Below, piece by piece: positions 46,790 through 56,710 of a stretch of DNA of 64,000 nucleotides. The stretch lies in contig NZ_CM009578.1 in assembly GCF_002993885.1 (NCBI RefSeq), forward strand, positions 4,085,435 through 4,149,434. Reading direction: 5' to 3'. Source of the stretch: Sphingopyxis lindanitolerans (GTDB taxonomy: Bacteria > Pseudomonadota > Alphaproteobacteria > Sphingomonadales > Sphingomonadaceae). Under the pieces are notes generated by a model. The model was not told where the DNA came from, ran no database searches, and worked only from the letters and a program-made list of their open reading frames with translations. The position numbers and the translations under genes were made by a program. How positions within the stretch are numbered: the first letter of the stretch is position 1; every line of letters begins with the position of its first letter.

Positions 46790-47179
46790 TCAATCCTCGT
46801 CCTTGCGGCCCTTGGGCAGCAGCGAACCGATCAGCGCGCCGATCGCGACGGCGCCCGCGACGAGCGCCAGCGGCTGCTTCTCGGCCGCGGCCTTGAGCTT
46901 GCTGTTCGCGCGCTTGGCCTGCGCCTTGCCTTTCGCATAGACTTCGCCGGCGGTCTCGCGCGCGGCGTCGGCTTGTTCGCGGCCCTTCGCGGCGAGGTCA
47001 CTCGTCGCGACGCGCGTCCGGTCGGCCAGCTCGCTCGTCACGGCGCGGGCACGGCCATAGCCGTCCTGGATGCGCGCTTTCGCCGCCTCGGCGGTCGCGC
47101 GCGCATTTTCGGCGGTTTTCTCCGCAACTTCACTCGCTTTTGCACGCGCATCGCTTGCGGTTTCACTCAGCGGCTTCAT
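46790..47179 (-). CDS. ElaB/YqjD-like membrane-anchored helical protein
   Basis: A 129-residue protein that is one long Ala/Glu/Lys-rich helix (TASDARAKASEVAEKTAENA; AKGKAQAKRANSKLKAAAEK) ending in a single membrane segment (LALVAGAVAIGALIGSLL) and a charged tail. This is the architecture of ElaB/YqjD/DUF883 proteins, which tether ribosomes or respond to envelope stress in E. coli. It overlaps the gene upstream by 17 bases and is the last of a four-gene block. Confidence 0.65.
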   Translation of the reverse strand: MKPLSETASDARAKASEVAEKTAENARATAEAAKARIQDGYGRARAVTSELADRTRVATSDLAAKGREQADAARETAGEVYAKGKAQAKRANSKLKAAAEKQPLALVAGAVAIGALIGSLLPKGRKDED

Positions 47180-47537
47180 TCTTTTCCTCCGTCAAATCCT
47201 CTTCGGCCGTATCAGGCCGGACTATATCGATGGCGGCAGCGGCCAGATCCTGAACCTTCCGGGCAAGCCGGGGCCCATGCTCCTTGATCGGCTCGCGAAA
47301 CAGCCACGCAACGCCCGCGACCGCCGCGAGCGCGATCGGCAGACGATTGTCTCGAAATTCCTGACGCACGATATGCGCCGCATCGTCGACCTTTTCGCCG
47401 ATGCGATATTTGCCGCGATCGACGAGCGCCTTGGGCTTGAAGGCCGCCTTGGCGACATCGAGCCGGCGGTGCAGTTCGGCGCGCTCGAGCATCGAGCGGC
47501 GCGCGGCGTTGATCAGGCGGTTGCGCGTCCCCGGCAT
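47163..47537 (-). CDS. hypothetical protein with one membrane segment
   Basis: A 124-residue protein. Basic N-terminal helices (NRLINAARRSMLERAELHRR) lead to one hydrophobic stretch (LPIALAAVAGVAWLF) and an acidic tail (DTAEEDLTEEKNEAAE). The ATG at 47537 overlaps the last base of the holin-like gene. Its place matches YqjK-type partners of yqjD/yqjE, but I cannot assign the family. Confidence 0.6.
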   Translation of the reverse strand: MPGTRNRLINAARRSMLERAELHRRLDVAKAAFKPKALVDRGKYRIGEKVDDAAHIVRQEFRDNRLPIALAAVAGVAWLFREPIKEHGPRLARKVQDLAAAAIDIVRPDTAEEDLTEEKNEAAE

Positions 47538-47983
47538 CAGTCGTCGCTCCCTTCGTTCGTCAGGTCGCGGCGGAGCGCGGTGCGGATGTCGCCATAGCTG
47601 CGCTGCGCGCGCCACCCGGCGGCGGCGGCCAGGAGGAGCAGCACGGCGACGACGATCAAGGTCGCCAGCAGAGGGCCGACGTGCGGAGCAAGCGCAAGGA
47701 TCGCCCCGAACGCCAGCGCGAGCATCGCAACCCCCAGCGCGCAAGCGGCAATCACGCCCCACGCCGCGGTCCACGTCGCGCCATGCAGGGCCAGTTCGCC
47801 GCGCGCTTCGAGCAGCGCCAGTTCGGCCTTCGCGGTGGCCGACAGATTGTCGATGACGTCGTCGACGATCTTTTCGAGCGGCACCGGCGGCGGCGCGACC
47901 GGACGCCCGTCGGGCGCATAGCCGTGGCTCACGCCATCGAAGCGGCGCGGTTCGGGCGCGAGCGGGGGGCTGGAGGGCGGCAA
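47537..47983 (-). CDS. YqjE-like (phage holin superfamily III) membrane protein
   Basis: A 148-residue protein with a Pro-rich N-terminus, an amphipathic helix (PLEKIVDDVIDNLSATAKAELALLEARGELALHG) and two membrane segments (VIAACALGVAMLALAFGAILAL; LLATLIVVAVLLLLAAAAGW). This pattern is shared with YqjE and the putative actinobacterial holin-X family. There is no phage context, so a lysis role is unlikely; an envelope-stress role with its neighbours fits better. Confidence 0.65.
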   Translation of the reverse strand: MPPSSPPLAPEPRRFDGVSHGYAPDGRPVAPPPVPLEKIVDDVIDNLSATAKAELALLEARGELALHGATWTAAWGVIAACALGVAMLALAFGAILALAPHVGPLLATLIVVAVLLLLAAAAGWRAQRSYGDIRTALRRDLTNEGSDD

Positions 47984-47990
47984 GCTGCGG

Positions 47991-48536
47991 TCAGTCGTTC
48001 GAGCCGCCCTTGAGCATCCGGGCGAGCACGAAGCCGATCACCGCCGCGGCGCCGACCGCGACCGCCGGGTTCTTCTTGACCATATCCTTTGTCGAAGCGG
48101 CAAGCTCGTCGAGATCCTTCTTGTCGAGCGTCGTGGCGAGACCGGCGACGGTCGAGGCGGCCGAGCGGGCGTAGTCGCCATATTGCTTGCCGAATTTGCT
48201 GTCGACGGTGCCGGCGCTGTCCTCGAGCATCCGGGCGAGGCTGCCGACGGCTTCGGCCGCCTTGTCCTTGCCCTTGGTCGCGGCGTTGCGCGCCTTGGTC
48301 GATGCCTGGTTCGCGAGCGTCGTCGCCTCATCCTTCAGCGAGGCGGCCTTCTTGCCGGCTTCGGACTTGATGGTGTCGCGCGTCGCGGCGAGCTGGTCGC
48401 GGATCGGATGATCCTTGGCGGCCGCCTTCTTGGCAGCGGGCTTGCGCGCCGGAGCCGCCTTGGTGGCGGCGGGTTTCGCGGGTGCCTTCGGCATCGCTTT
48501 CTTGGCGGTGGGAGTAGCGGCTTTGGCCATGGGCAC
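47991..48536 (-). CDS. histone H1-like, membrane-anchored protein
   Basis: A 181-residue protein. Residues 1-42 are a Lys/Ala/Pro-rich tail of PAKP/AAKK type repeats (TPTAKKAMPKAPAKPAATKA), as in histone H1-like proteins. A helical central part follows (SLKDEATTLANQASTKARNA), and the protein ends in a membrane segment (PAVAVGAAAVIGFVLARML). It heads the four-gene block (spacing 7 bases, then overlaps). Start may be 48536 or the second Met two codons later. It could link DNA, polyphosphate or ribosomes to the membrane; that is inference. Confidence 0.65.
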   Translation of the reverse strand: MPMAKAATPTAKKAMPKAPAKPAATKAAPARKPAAKKAAAKDHPIRDQLAATRDTIKSEAGKKAASLKDEATTLANQASTKARNAATKGKDKAAEAVGSLARMLEDSAGTVDSKFGKQYGDYARSAASTVAGLATTLDKKDLDELAASTKDMVKKNPAVAVGAAAVIGFVLARMLKGGSND

Positions 48537-48641
48537 TGTCCTCTTCTTTTATCGGGTCTCGTGCCGCCGGGGGGAATGGCGACCGCGAACCCTTTTGGTC
48601 CTGTCCAGATATATAGCAAGGCGAGCCTGTTGGTTCCATAG

Positions 48642-50030
<1,389 letters not shown>

Positions 50031-50074
50031 GAGGGACCGAAGCGCGCCAATTCGACCGGTTCGGTGTCGGCGCG

Positions 50075-51409
50075 TCAGCGCGGATAATCGAGAGTGAGCG
50101 GGCTTCCCGGGCGCAGCAAATATAGGCCATCATGGCCAATTCGGACGCGGAAGGTGTCATCATCTTCCGCTTCGAACAATCCCCCGGCGCCAAGGGGTTT
50201 CAGTTGCCGCGGCTCGCGATCGGGGCGGACCAGCCATAAGGCCGAACCGCGAAGCTCGATCTTTGCGGCGCCATATTGGCCCGCGAGCGCGGCGCGTTCG
50301 GCCGGGGTTGGCACCTGGCCGGTGCGTTGCGCCGCCAGTCCGTCGCGCGCCCAGACAAGAAAATCCTTCTCGACCCCGTCGGGCGTGAGGGGTAGCAGCC
50401 GAGCGAGTGCGAGATCATAAGCGGTTTCGAGCGCCTCCGGCGCCGGAACCTCGATCGTCGGAGCGACGCCCGTGCCTTCCCAGTCGCGCTTGCTTATCGG
50501 GTCTTGCGTATATCCGAGCGGCACCGAGAAGCGGAAGAACGGCGGAACGGCGGTATCATCCGAAAAATGGGCCGCGCCCTCGGTTCGCTGGCCCACCAGT
50601 TCGCCCAGTTTGAATTGCCCGATCGTATAGGCAAAGGCTTCGGCGGCAGAGCGCGAGCGATGATTGATCAGCACATATAAGGGGATACCCGTCAGCCGCC
50701 CGCTCGGAAGGTTCGGCTGTGCCAGCACCTGTACGTCGGCGCTGCCAGGCGTCACCAGCGTTGTCATCAGCGTGCCGGGGGCGAAAAAATGACTGCGCAG
50801 ATAATCGAGCGCATTGGTGTCGCCCCCCTGGTTGCTGCGCAGGTCGATTATGATGGCCCGGCCGCCCTTTAAAAAGCGCATCGCGTCGTCATAAGCCCGC
50901 GCTGTCTCGGCTTCGTTCCAGAAGAAGCCGACGATCTTCAGATAGCGTATATTGCCCGGCAAAAGCCGTGTTTCGACCAGTCCGTGATTGAAGTTGCGCG
51001 CATGTTGCGCGTCGAAGGCATTGGATGCTGCGATCGCGGCCGGATCGGGCCGGGCCGTCGCCGCGCGATACCATTCGGGCGCGAACCGCACATAGAGGTG
51101 CGTGTCTTTTGCGACCGCCTGCATGTCTTCGGTAATCAGCGCCGCAAATCGCGCCGGATCGTCGGTTTGATAGCGCGCCTTCGACGTATCGAGCCTTGCC
51201 AATATCGCAGGAACGCGGTCGGGATTTATATAGGCCCGGGATAGCCGCGCCTTGATGGCTTTTAGCGCCGCATCGCGTGTCGCGGCGGTCAGCACGGGCG
51301 TCGCCGCCGATACCTCGGTTGCGGGCTCGGCCGTCGCGACCGGCGAAAAGCATAGGGTTGGCGCGAGCGCCATGGCCAGAAGCAGGGGGCGTCCGCGCAT
51401 ATCCATCAC
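50075..51409 (-). CDS. secreted S41 family peptidase
   Basis: A 444-residue protein with a signal peptide (LLLAMALAPTLCFSPVATA). An N-terminal helical domain of the IRBP/tricorn type (residues about 40-110) is followed by the S41 core: YLKIVGFFW, IIDLRSNQGGDTNALDYLRS, and a likely nucleophile Ser in HRSRSAAEAFAYTIGQ. The C-terminus (VGQRTEGAAHFSDD; PTIEVPAPEALETAYDLAL) fits IRBP-like S41B peptidases, with an extra C-terminal domain. It is likely periplasmic and is divergent from an XRE-cupin regulator. Confidence 0.85.
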   Translation of the reverse strand: MMDMRGRPLLLAMALAPTLCFSPVATAEPATEVSAATPVLTAATRDAALKAIKARLSRAYINPDRVPAILARLDTSKARYQTDDPARFAALITEDMQAVAKDTHLYVRFAPEWYRAATARPDPAAIAASNAFDAQHARNFNHGLVETRLLPGNIRYLKIVGFFWNEAETARAYDDAMRFLKGGRAIIIDLRSNQGGDTNALDYLRSHFFAPGTLMTTLVTPGSADVQVLAQPNLPSGRLTGIPLYVLINHRSRSAAEAFAYTIGQFKLGELVGQRTEGAAHFSDDTAVPPFFRFSVPLGYTQDPISKRDWEGTGVAPTIEVPAPEALETAYDLALARLLPLTPDGVEKDFLVWARDGLAAQRTGQVPTPAERAALAGQYGAAKIELRGSALWLVRPDREPRQLKPLGAGGLFEAEDDDTFRVRIGHDGLYLLRPGSPLTLDYPR

Positions 51410-51434
51410 TTTCCTGGGTTGGTCGTGGCGGGCA

Positions 51435-51450
51435 ACCGCGCTATCGCGGT
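51435..51450. promoter_or_regulatory. possible operator between S41 peptidase and XRE-cupin genes
   Basis: ACCGCG-CTAT-CGCGGT is a perfect 6-bp inverted repeat in the 62-base gap between the divergent starts, and no other dyad was noticed there. The XRE-type regulator is the natural candidate to bind it. Confidence 0.4.
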
Positions 51451-51471
51451 CACCCGACGGTCAAATTTAGT

Positions 51472-52053
51472 ATGAGCAATATATTGCGCAGTCAACATCC
51501 GGCATCGGACAGGTCCGATGTGCTTGCCAATGTTGGAAAAAACTTGCGCAGATTGCGCGATGAAAGGGATTTGAGCCAAAGCGCGCTGGCCGAAACGTCG
51601 GGACTCAGCCGGCGGATGATTTCCGCCATAGAGGGCGGCGAGACGAACGTCAGCCTGGCCAGCATCGATCGGCTGGCCGCCGCCATGTCGGTCACCTTTT
51701 CTGAAATTGTCCGGCCGCTCGATACTGCCGATGGCAGCCGGGTGAACAGCCTTGCGTGGCAAGGAAAGGTCGCGGGCAGCGAGGCGATGTTGCTGGGAAC
51801 CGCCCCGTCGACGAAAGAAACCGAATTGTGGCTCTGGTCGCTTGGACCGGGCGATCGCCATCGGTCGGAAGCGCATTCGGAGACGGGCCACGAAATGATT
51901 TTCGTCGTCGAGGGCATGTTGACGATCGAACTTGGCAACGAGGAGTTTCATGTTGCCAGCGGCGATTTCAGGATATTCTCGAGCGCCTCTTCCTCTACAT
52001 TCGCGAACAGGCAGCAGGCGCTCGTTCGCTTCGTTCGATGCGTGGTCATCTAG
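51472..52053 (+). CDS. XRE-family regulator with C-terminal cupin
   Basis: A 193-residue regulator. The helix-turn-helix (residues about 20-75: NLRRLRDERDLSQSALAETSGLSRRMISAIEGGE) is followed by a cupin domain (about 120-190: HSETGHEMIFVVEGMLTIELGNEEFHVASGDF). Proteins of this make (PuuR, and similar regulators) sense small molecules in the cupin. The ATG at 51472 is preferred; the upstream frame crosses the divergent promoter. It may control the S41 peptidase gene, itself, or both. Confidence 0.85.
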   Translation: MSNILRSQHPASDRSDVLANVGKNLRRLRDERDLSQSALAETSGLSRRMISAIEGGETNVSLASIDRLAAAMSVTFSEIVRPLDTADGSRVNSLAWQGKVAGSEAMLLGTAPSTKETELWLWSLGPGDRHRSEAHSETGHEMIFVVEGMLTIELGNEEFHVASGDFRIFSSASSSTFANRQQALVRFVRCVVI

Positions 52054-52172
52054 GGTCCTGACCCTAGCGTGGTCGGACAATTCTCGGTCGGTCGGCTTTG
52101 GAGCAGGAAAACGCTGCAAAACCCGCATCTGACGGCTTGACGCCGTGAATCAACTCTGATTCAAGGGCCGAA

Positions 52173-52502
52173 ATGACGCAGCGCCATAAATTCCGTAAAT
52201 CGATGAACCGGGCCATTGGTCCCGCGGTGGCGCTGATTGCGGTGCTGGCGATGATCGGCTATGCGATTTTCGGGCCGACGGGGCTTTATGCCTGGGGCGA
52301 TTACAGCCAGTCGGTGGAGAAGAAGCGCGTCGTGCTGAGCCAGCTCGCCAAGAAACAGGGCGAATTGCAGAACCGGGTCAATCTGCTCGACCGGCGCCGC
52401 GTCGATCCCGACCTTGCCGACGAATATGTGCGCGAGAAGCTGGGGGTCATGCACCCCGACGAAATCGCGATCCCGATGGAGCCCGACGCGGCGAAGCCCT
52501 GA
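52173..52502 (+). CDS. ftsB: cell division protein FtsB (septum formation initiator)
   Basis: A 109-residue bitopic protein. One membrane helix (about residues 17-35, VALIAVLAMIGYAIFG) is followed by a periplasmic coiled coil (YSQSVEKKRVVLSQLAKKQGELQNRVNLL) and the end motif DPDLADEYVREKLGVMHPDEIAI. It links FtsL and FtsQ in the divisome. It commonly lies between eno and pdhA in alphaproteobacteria, as here. Confidence 0.9.
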   Translation: MTQRHKFRKSMNRAIGPAVALIAVLAMIGYAIFGPTGLYAWGDYSQSVEKKRVVLSQLAKKQGELQNRVNLLDRRRVDPDLADEYVREKLGVMHPDEIAIPMEPDAAKP

Positions 52503-52585
52503 TGGATGATTTCCCTCCCCTGAAGGGGGCGGGCTTTCGATGGTCGCATACGTAATGTCGAACCGGATGGCATCCCAAGCGGACG

Positions 52586-52615
52586 TTGCCAAACAGGGCG
52601 CGGCTCTCCTATAGG
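52586..52615 (+). promoter_or_regulatory. possible pdhA promoter
   Basis: TTGCCA (52586-52591) and TATAGG (52610-52615) are 18 bases apart, about 40 bases before the pdhA start. Confidence 0.35.
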
Positions 52616-52655
52616 AAGCCTTGCCGTAACGGCTAATCGCAAGAGGAAATCCGCC

Positions 52656-53726
52656 TTGGCCAAAGAACCTGCGCGCAAGACTGCTGCGCCGAAAAAAACC
52701 GCTTCCACCCCAGCGCCCGCGACCAATCGCGAGCAGCCGAGCGAGCCCGTTCCCTATCCGGCGACGCCCGAAGAGCTGGAGACTTTCTATCGCGAGATGC
52801 TGCTCATCCGCCGCTTCGAGGAAAAGGCGGGGCAGCTTTACGGGCTCGGCCTGATCGGCGGCTTTTGCCACCTGTATATCGGCCAGGAAGCGGTGGCGGT
52901 CGGGCTCCAGTCGGCGCTCGACGGCGACAAGGACAGCGTCATCACGGGCTATCGCGACCACGGCCATATGCTCGCCTATGGCATCGACCCCAAGGTCATC
53001 ATGGCCGAACTGACCGGCCGCGCCGCGGGCATTTCGCGCGGCAAGGGCGGTTCGATGCACATGTTCAGCGTCGAGAAGAAATTTTATGGCGGCCACGGCA
53101 TCGTCGGGGCGCAGGTCTCGCTCGGCACCGGGCTGGCGTTCGGGCACAAGTATCGCGGCGACGGCGGCGTCGCCATGGCCTATTTCGGCGATGGCGCCGC
53201 GAACCAGGGCCAGGTCTATGAGAGCTTCAACATGGCCGAGCTGTGGAAGCTGCCGATCATCTTCGTGATCGAGAACAACCAGTACGCGATGGGCACCTCG
53301 GTCAACCGCAGTAGCGCCGAGGACCAGCTTTATCGCCGCGGCGAAAGCTTTCGCATCCCCGGCATGCAGGTCGACGGCATGGACGTGCTCGCGGTGCGCG
53401 GCGCGGCCGAGGAAGCGCTCGCATGGGTGCGCGCGGGCAAGGGACCGATCCTGCTCGAACTCAAGACCTATCGCTATCGCGGCCATTCGATGTCCGACCC
53501 CGCCAAATATCGCAGCCGCGAGGAAGTGCAGGCGGTGCGCGACAAGTCCGACGCGATCGAGCATCTCAAGAAACTGATGCAGGGCGCCGGGATCAGCGAG
53601 GACAAGATCAAGGATATCGACAAGGAAATCCGCCAGATCGTCAGCGACGCCGCCGACTTCGCCGAAAGCGCGCCCGAGCCCGAGCCGCATGAACTTTATA
53701 CCGACGTGCTGGTGGAGCAATATTGA
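52656..53726 (+). CDS. pdhA: pyruvate dehydrogenase E1 alpha subunit
   Basis: A 356-residue subunit that, with PdhB, decarboxylates pyruvate using thiamine diphosphate. The TPP motif begins at [19 protein letters not shown] and ends [12 protein letters not shown]. The phosphorylation-loop region [19 protein letters not shown] is conserved. The start is a TTG preceded by AAGAGGAAA; no better ATG fits the conserved N-terminus. The first 35 residues are a Lys/Ala/Pro-rich leader. It is one base apart from pdhB. Confidence 0.95.
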   Translation: MAKEPARKTAAPKKTASTPAPATNREQPSEPVPYPATPEELETFYREMLLIRRFEEKAGQLYGLGLIGGFCHLYIGQEAVAVGLQSALDGDKDSVITGYRDHGHMLAYGIDPKVIMAELTGRAAGISRGKGGSMHMFSVEKKFYGGHGIVGAQVSLGTGLAFGHKYRGDGGVAMAYFGDGAANQGQVYESFNMAELWKLPIIFVIENNQYAMGTSVNRSSAEDQLYRRGESFRIPGMQVDGMDVLAVRGAAEEALAWVRAGKGPILLELKTYRYRGHSMSDPAKYRSREEVQAVRDKSDAIEHLKKLMQGAGISEDKIKDIDKEIRQIVSDAADFAESAPEPEPHELYTDVLVEQY

Positions 53727-53727
53727 G

Positions 53728-55131
53728 ATGGCGATCGAACTGAAGATGCCGGCGCTGTCGCCGACGATGGAAGAGGGCACGCTCGCCAAGTGGCTCGTCA
53801 AGGAAGGCGATACGGTCAAATCGGGCGACATTCTTGCCGAGATCGAGACCGACAAGGCGACGATGGAATATGAAGCGATCGACGAAGGCACGATCGCGTC
53901 GATCCTGGTTCCCGAAGGCAGTGACAATGTGAAGGTCGGCACCGTGATCGCGACGATCGCGGGCGAAGGCGAGGAAGCGCCTTCCAAGCCCGTTCGTGCT
54001 GAGCCTGTCGAAGCACCGTCCTCCTCTTCTGCAACGGTGGAAGAAAAGAACGGCCCTTCGACAAGCTCAGGGCAAACGGAGGAAAGGGTACCGAAACCCG
54101 CCGCCGTCGAACGCGCCTCCGACCCCGCGATCCCCGCAGGCACCGCGACCGTTCGTCTGACCGTGCGCGAAGCGCTGCGCGATGCGATGGCCGAGGAAAT
54201 GCGCGCCGACGACCGCATCTTCGTGATGGGCGAGGAAGTCGCCGAATATCAGGGCGCCTACAAGGTCACGCAGGGCCTGCTCGATGAATTCGGTGCGCGC
54301 CGCGTCATCGACACGCCTATCACCGAATATGGGTTTGCCGGGCTCGGCACCGGCGCGGCGATGGGCGGGCTGAAGCCGATCATCGAGTTCATGACCTTCA
54401 ACTTCGCGATGCAGGCGATCGACCACATCATCAATTCGGCGGCCAAGACCAACTATATGTCGGGCGGCCAGATGCGTTGTCCGATGGTGTTCCGCGGCCC
54501 CAATGGCGCGGCGAGCCGCGTCGCGGCGCAGCACAGCCAGAATTTTGCGCCCTGGTATGCGAGCGTCCCCGGCCTGATCGTGATCGCCCCCTATGACGCC
54601 GCCGATGCGAAGGGCCTGCTCAAGGCCGCGATCCGCAGCGAAGACCCGGTCGTCTTCCTTGAGAATGAGTTGCTCTATGGCCGCAGCTTCGACGTTCCCG
54701 ACGTCGCCGACTATGTCCTGCCGATCGGCAAAGCGCGGATCATGCGCGAGGGCGGCGATGTCACCATCGTCAGCTATTCGATCGGCGTCGGGCTCGCGCT
54801 CGAAGCCGCCGATACGCTGGCGGGCGAGGGGATCGAGGCCGAGGTCATCGACCTGCGCACGCTACGCCCGCTCGACGTCGCGACCATGCTCGCCAGCCTC
54901 AAGAAGACCAACCGCCTGGTCGTCGTCGAGGAAGGCTGGCCGACCTGCTCGATCGCCAGCGAGCTTGCGATGGTCGCGATGGAGCAGGGCTTCGATGATC
55001 TCGACGCCCCGGTCATGCGCGTGTGCAACGAGGATGTGCCGCTGCCCTATGCGCATAATCTCGAAAAGGCGGCGCTGGTCGACACCCCGCGCGTGATCGC
55101 GGCGGTGAAGGCGGTCTGCAATCGCAGTTAA
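53728..55131 (+). CDS. pdhB: pyruvate dehydrogenase E1 beta subunit with lipoyl domain
   Basis: A 467-residue protein. Residues 1-80 are a biotinyl/lipoyl domain ([19 protein letters not shown], with the lipoyl lysine in [12 protein letters not shown]), typical of the alphaproteobacterial E1-beta fusion. A linker (about 85-140) leads to the transketolase-like beta domain ([37 protein letters not shown]). Part of the linker is encoded by a dispersed repeat element (53991-54079) read in frame. The E2 and E3 genes are not in the window. Confidence 0.95.
   Translation: MAIELKMPALSPTMEEGTLAKWLVKEGDTVKSGDILAEIETDKATMEYEAIDEGTIASILVPEGSDNVKVGTVIATIAGEGEEAPSKPVRAEPVEAPSSSSATVEEKNGPSTSSGQTEERVPKPAAVERASDPAIPAGTATVRLTVREALRDAMAEEMRADDRIFVMGEEVAEYQGAYKVTQGLLDEFGARRVIDTPITEYGFAGLGTGAAMGGLKPIIEFMTFNFAMQAIDHIINSAAKTNYMSGGQMRCPMVFRGPNGAASRVAAQHSQNFAPWYASVPGLIVIAPYDAADAKGLLKAAIRSEDPVVFLENELLYGRSFDVPDVADYVLPIGKARIMREGGDVTIVSYSIGVGLALEAADTLAGEGIEAEVIDLRTLRPLDVATMLASLKKTNRLVVVEEGWPTCSIASELAMVAMEQGFDDLDAPVMRVCNEDVPLPYAHNLEKAALVDTPRVIAAVKAVCNRS
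53991..54079. repeat. REP-like element inside the pdhB linker
   Basis: CGTTCGTGCTGAGCCTGTCG-AAGCACC on the left and GGCCCTTCGACAAGCTCAGG-GCAAACGG on the right are imperfect inverted copies of one motif (CTGAGCyTGTCGAAG). This motif is a common intergenic repeat in sphingomonads. Here it adds about 30 residues (from about [10 protein letters not shown] to [11 protein letters not shown]) in frame, in a flexible linker where it should do little harm. Confidence 0.75.
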
Positions 55132-55136
55132 AGGCT

Positions 55137-55241
55137 GTGCCCCTGCGAAGGCAGGGGCCCATCTCCCGCCATTGCGACCTTGAGCCGACCGTGCCGGACG
55201 ACGATAGCATAGGAGGTGGGCCCCTGCCTTCGCAGGGGCAC
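55137..55241. repeat. perfect 25-bp inverted repeat, type D
   Basis: Arms at 55137-55161 (GTGCCCCTGCGAAGGCAGGG plus GCCCA) and 55217-55241 are exact complements. Each arm folds into its own CCCCTGC-GAAG-GCAGGGG hairpin. It begins six bases after the pdhB stop and may end that transcript. Confidence 0.85.
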
Positions 55242-55255
55242 GGTGTATCTGATAT

Positions 55256-55891
55256 ATGCTAGATAATCACGCAGCGGAGGGCGCACCCTACCCCGACATC
55301 CGCGACCCGCGCGTGATGGTCGCGGTGCCGCGCGAAAGGCGCCCGGCGATGGCGGCGTTGTGGGCGCTGGCCGAGCGGCTGGCTCGGTTGATCGGCGATG
55401 CGCGCGAGCCGATGATCGGGCAGATCAAGCTTGCCTGGTGGCGCGACATGATGGCGATGCTCGCGACCGATCCCACCGCGCTGCCGAAGGGCGAGCCGCT
55501 GCTCGCCGAATTGCAGGCGACGTGGGCCGGGCAGGACGGGCTCGATGCGCTCGTCGACGCGGCTGAAGCAATGCTGCTCGCCGAGAATGAAGCCGAGCGG
55601 CGCGAGGCGGCGGCGGGGTTCGGCGAGGCGTTGTTCCGCCTTTCGGGTGGTGCGGGCGGCGCGCGCTGGGGATTGCTTTGGGGCGCCGGGCTTCAGGCGG
55701 GCGAAGGGGAGGGGCGGCAATTCCTGGCGGACGCCCGCGACCAGCCCGCGCCGCCGCGCGCGTCTTTCGGCGGAAGCAAGGCCTTGCTGATGCTCGACCG
55801 CTGGGCCGCCGCGATCGCCGCGCGGGATGGCGAAAGGCGCTGGCGGAGCGAAGGGTTGCGGTTGCTGCGGATCGGCCTGTTCGGGCGCTGA
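55256..55891 (+). CDS. squalene/phytoene synthase-like protein
   Basis: A 211-residue all-helical protein. AMAALWALAERLARLIGDA and IGQIKLAWWRDMM match the start of the trans-isoprenyl synthase (squalene/phytoene synthase) fold, and KALLMLDRWAAAIAA the end. The Asp-rich DxxxD motifs that bind the diphosphates are not seen and the protein is shorter than true synthases (about 280-300). It is more like the NDUFAF6-type family, which acts in complex I assembly. Start at the ATG at 55256; the ribosome site is weak. Confidence 0.65.
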   Translation: MLDNHAAEGAPYPDIRDPRVMVAVPRERRPAMAALWALAERLARLIGDAREPMIGQIKLAWWRDMMAMLATDPTALPKGEPLLAELQATWAGQDGLDALVDAAEAMLLAENEAERREAAAGFGEALFRLSGGAGGARWGLLWGAGLQAGEGEGRQFLADARDQPAPPRASFGGSKALLMLDRWAAAIAARDGERRWRSEGLRLLRIGLFGR

Positions 55892-55978
55892 TCGACAAAA
55901 ACACGCCAGGGGTGGAAATGCCGCCCCCGAACATCTATCTTGCGCGGTACAGAAATAGGGTCGCAGGGGATAGACGCG

Positions 55979-56698
55979 ATGTTCAACGGGCTGATCGCCT
56001 ATCTGGATTCGATCAAGGCGCGCGATCCGGCGCCGCGGTCGCGCTGGGAAATATTGCTCTATCCGGGGCTGCTCGCGGTCGGCATGCACCGCATCGCGCA
56101 CTGGCTGTTCGAGGCCGACCTGTTCTTCCTCGCGCGCTTCGTCAATCATTTCGCGCGCTGGATGACCGGAATCGACATCCATCCGGGCGCGCAGATCGGC
56201 CGCCACCTGTTCATCGACCATGGTTTCGGCGTCGTGATCGGCGAAACGGCCGAGATCGGCGACAATGTATCGATCTATCAGGATGTGACGCTGGGCGGCA
56301 CCGATCCCGCCAACGGCGTCGGCGGCAAGCGCCACCCGACATTGTGCGACGATGTGATCGTCGGGTCGGGCGCGCAGATTCTTGGGCCGGTCATCGTCAA
56401 GCCGCGCGCGCGCGTCGGCGCCAATGCGGTGGTGACCAAGGACGTGCCCGAGGGCGCGGTGATGGTCGGCATCCCGGCGCGCTCGACCCTGCTCGATGCA
56501 ACCGAATATGCGCGCGAGTTCGTGCCTTATGGGACGCCGTGCAACGAAAGCTTCGACCCCGCGACGCAGAAGGTCGAATTGCTGCAATGCCAGCTCGAAC
56601 AGATGCAAAAACAGCTCGCGATGCTGATCGCCGAGCGCGATGCGCGCAAAGAGGAGACCGACGCGCCGCAGCGCAAAGGGAGCCGGAAAAGCGCCTAG
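55979..56698 (+). CDS. cysE: serine O-acetyltransferase
   Basis: A 239-residue left-handed beta-helix enzyme that makes O-acetylserine for cysteine synthesis. GIDIHPGAQIGRHLFIDHGFGVVIGETAEIGDN and YQDVTLGG are the hallmark of SATs, followed by hexapeptide repeats (IVGSGAQILGPVIVKPRARVG). The N-terminal domain is short, as in EpsC-like forms, and the C-terminus is a coiled coil (VELLQCQLEQMQKQLAMLIAERDARK). Start at 55979 (MFNGLIAYLDSIKARDPA). Confidence 0.93.
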   Translation: MFNGLIAYLDSIKARDPAPRSRWEILLYPGLLAVGMHRIAHWLFEADLFFLARFVNHFARWMTGIDIHPGAQIGRHLFIDHGFGVVIGETAEIGDNVSIYQDVTLGGTDPANGVGGKRHPTLCDDVIVGSGAQILGPVIVKPRARVGANAVVTKDVPEGAVMVGIPARSTLLDATEYAREFVPYGTPCNESFDPATQKVELLQCQLEQMQKQLAMLIAERDARKEETDAPQRKGSRKSA

Positions 56699-56710
56699 GA
56701 ACGCGAATCC

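Noticed and set aside
47537..47983. Holin-like protein as a sign of prophage
   Set aside because: No phage structural, integrase or lysin genes are nearby; the gene fits the YqjE-type envelope block.
52161..54218. A 685-codon minus-strand frame across ftsB, pdhA and part of pdhB
   Set aside because: Crosses three well-supported genes and has no motifs; coding would be impossible to reconcile with them.
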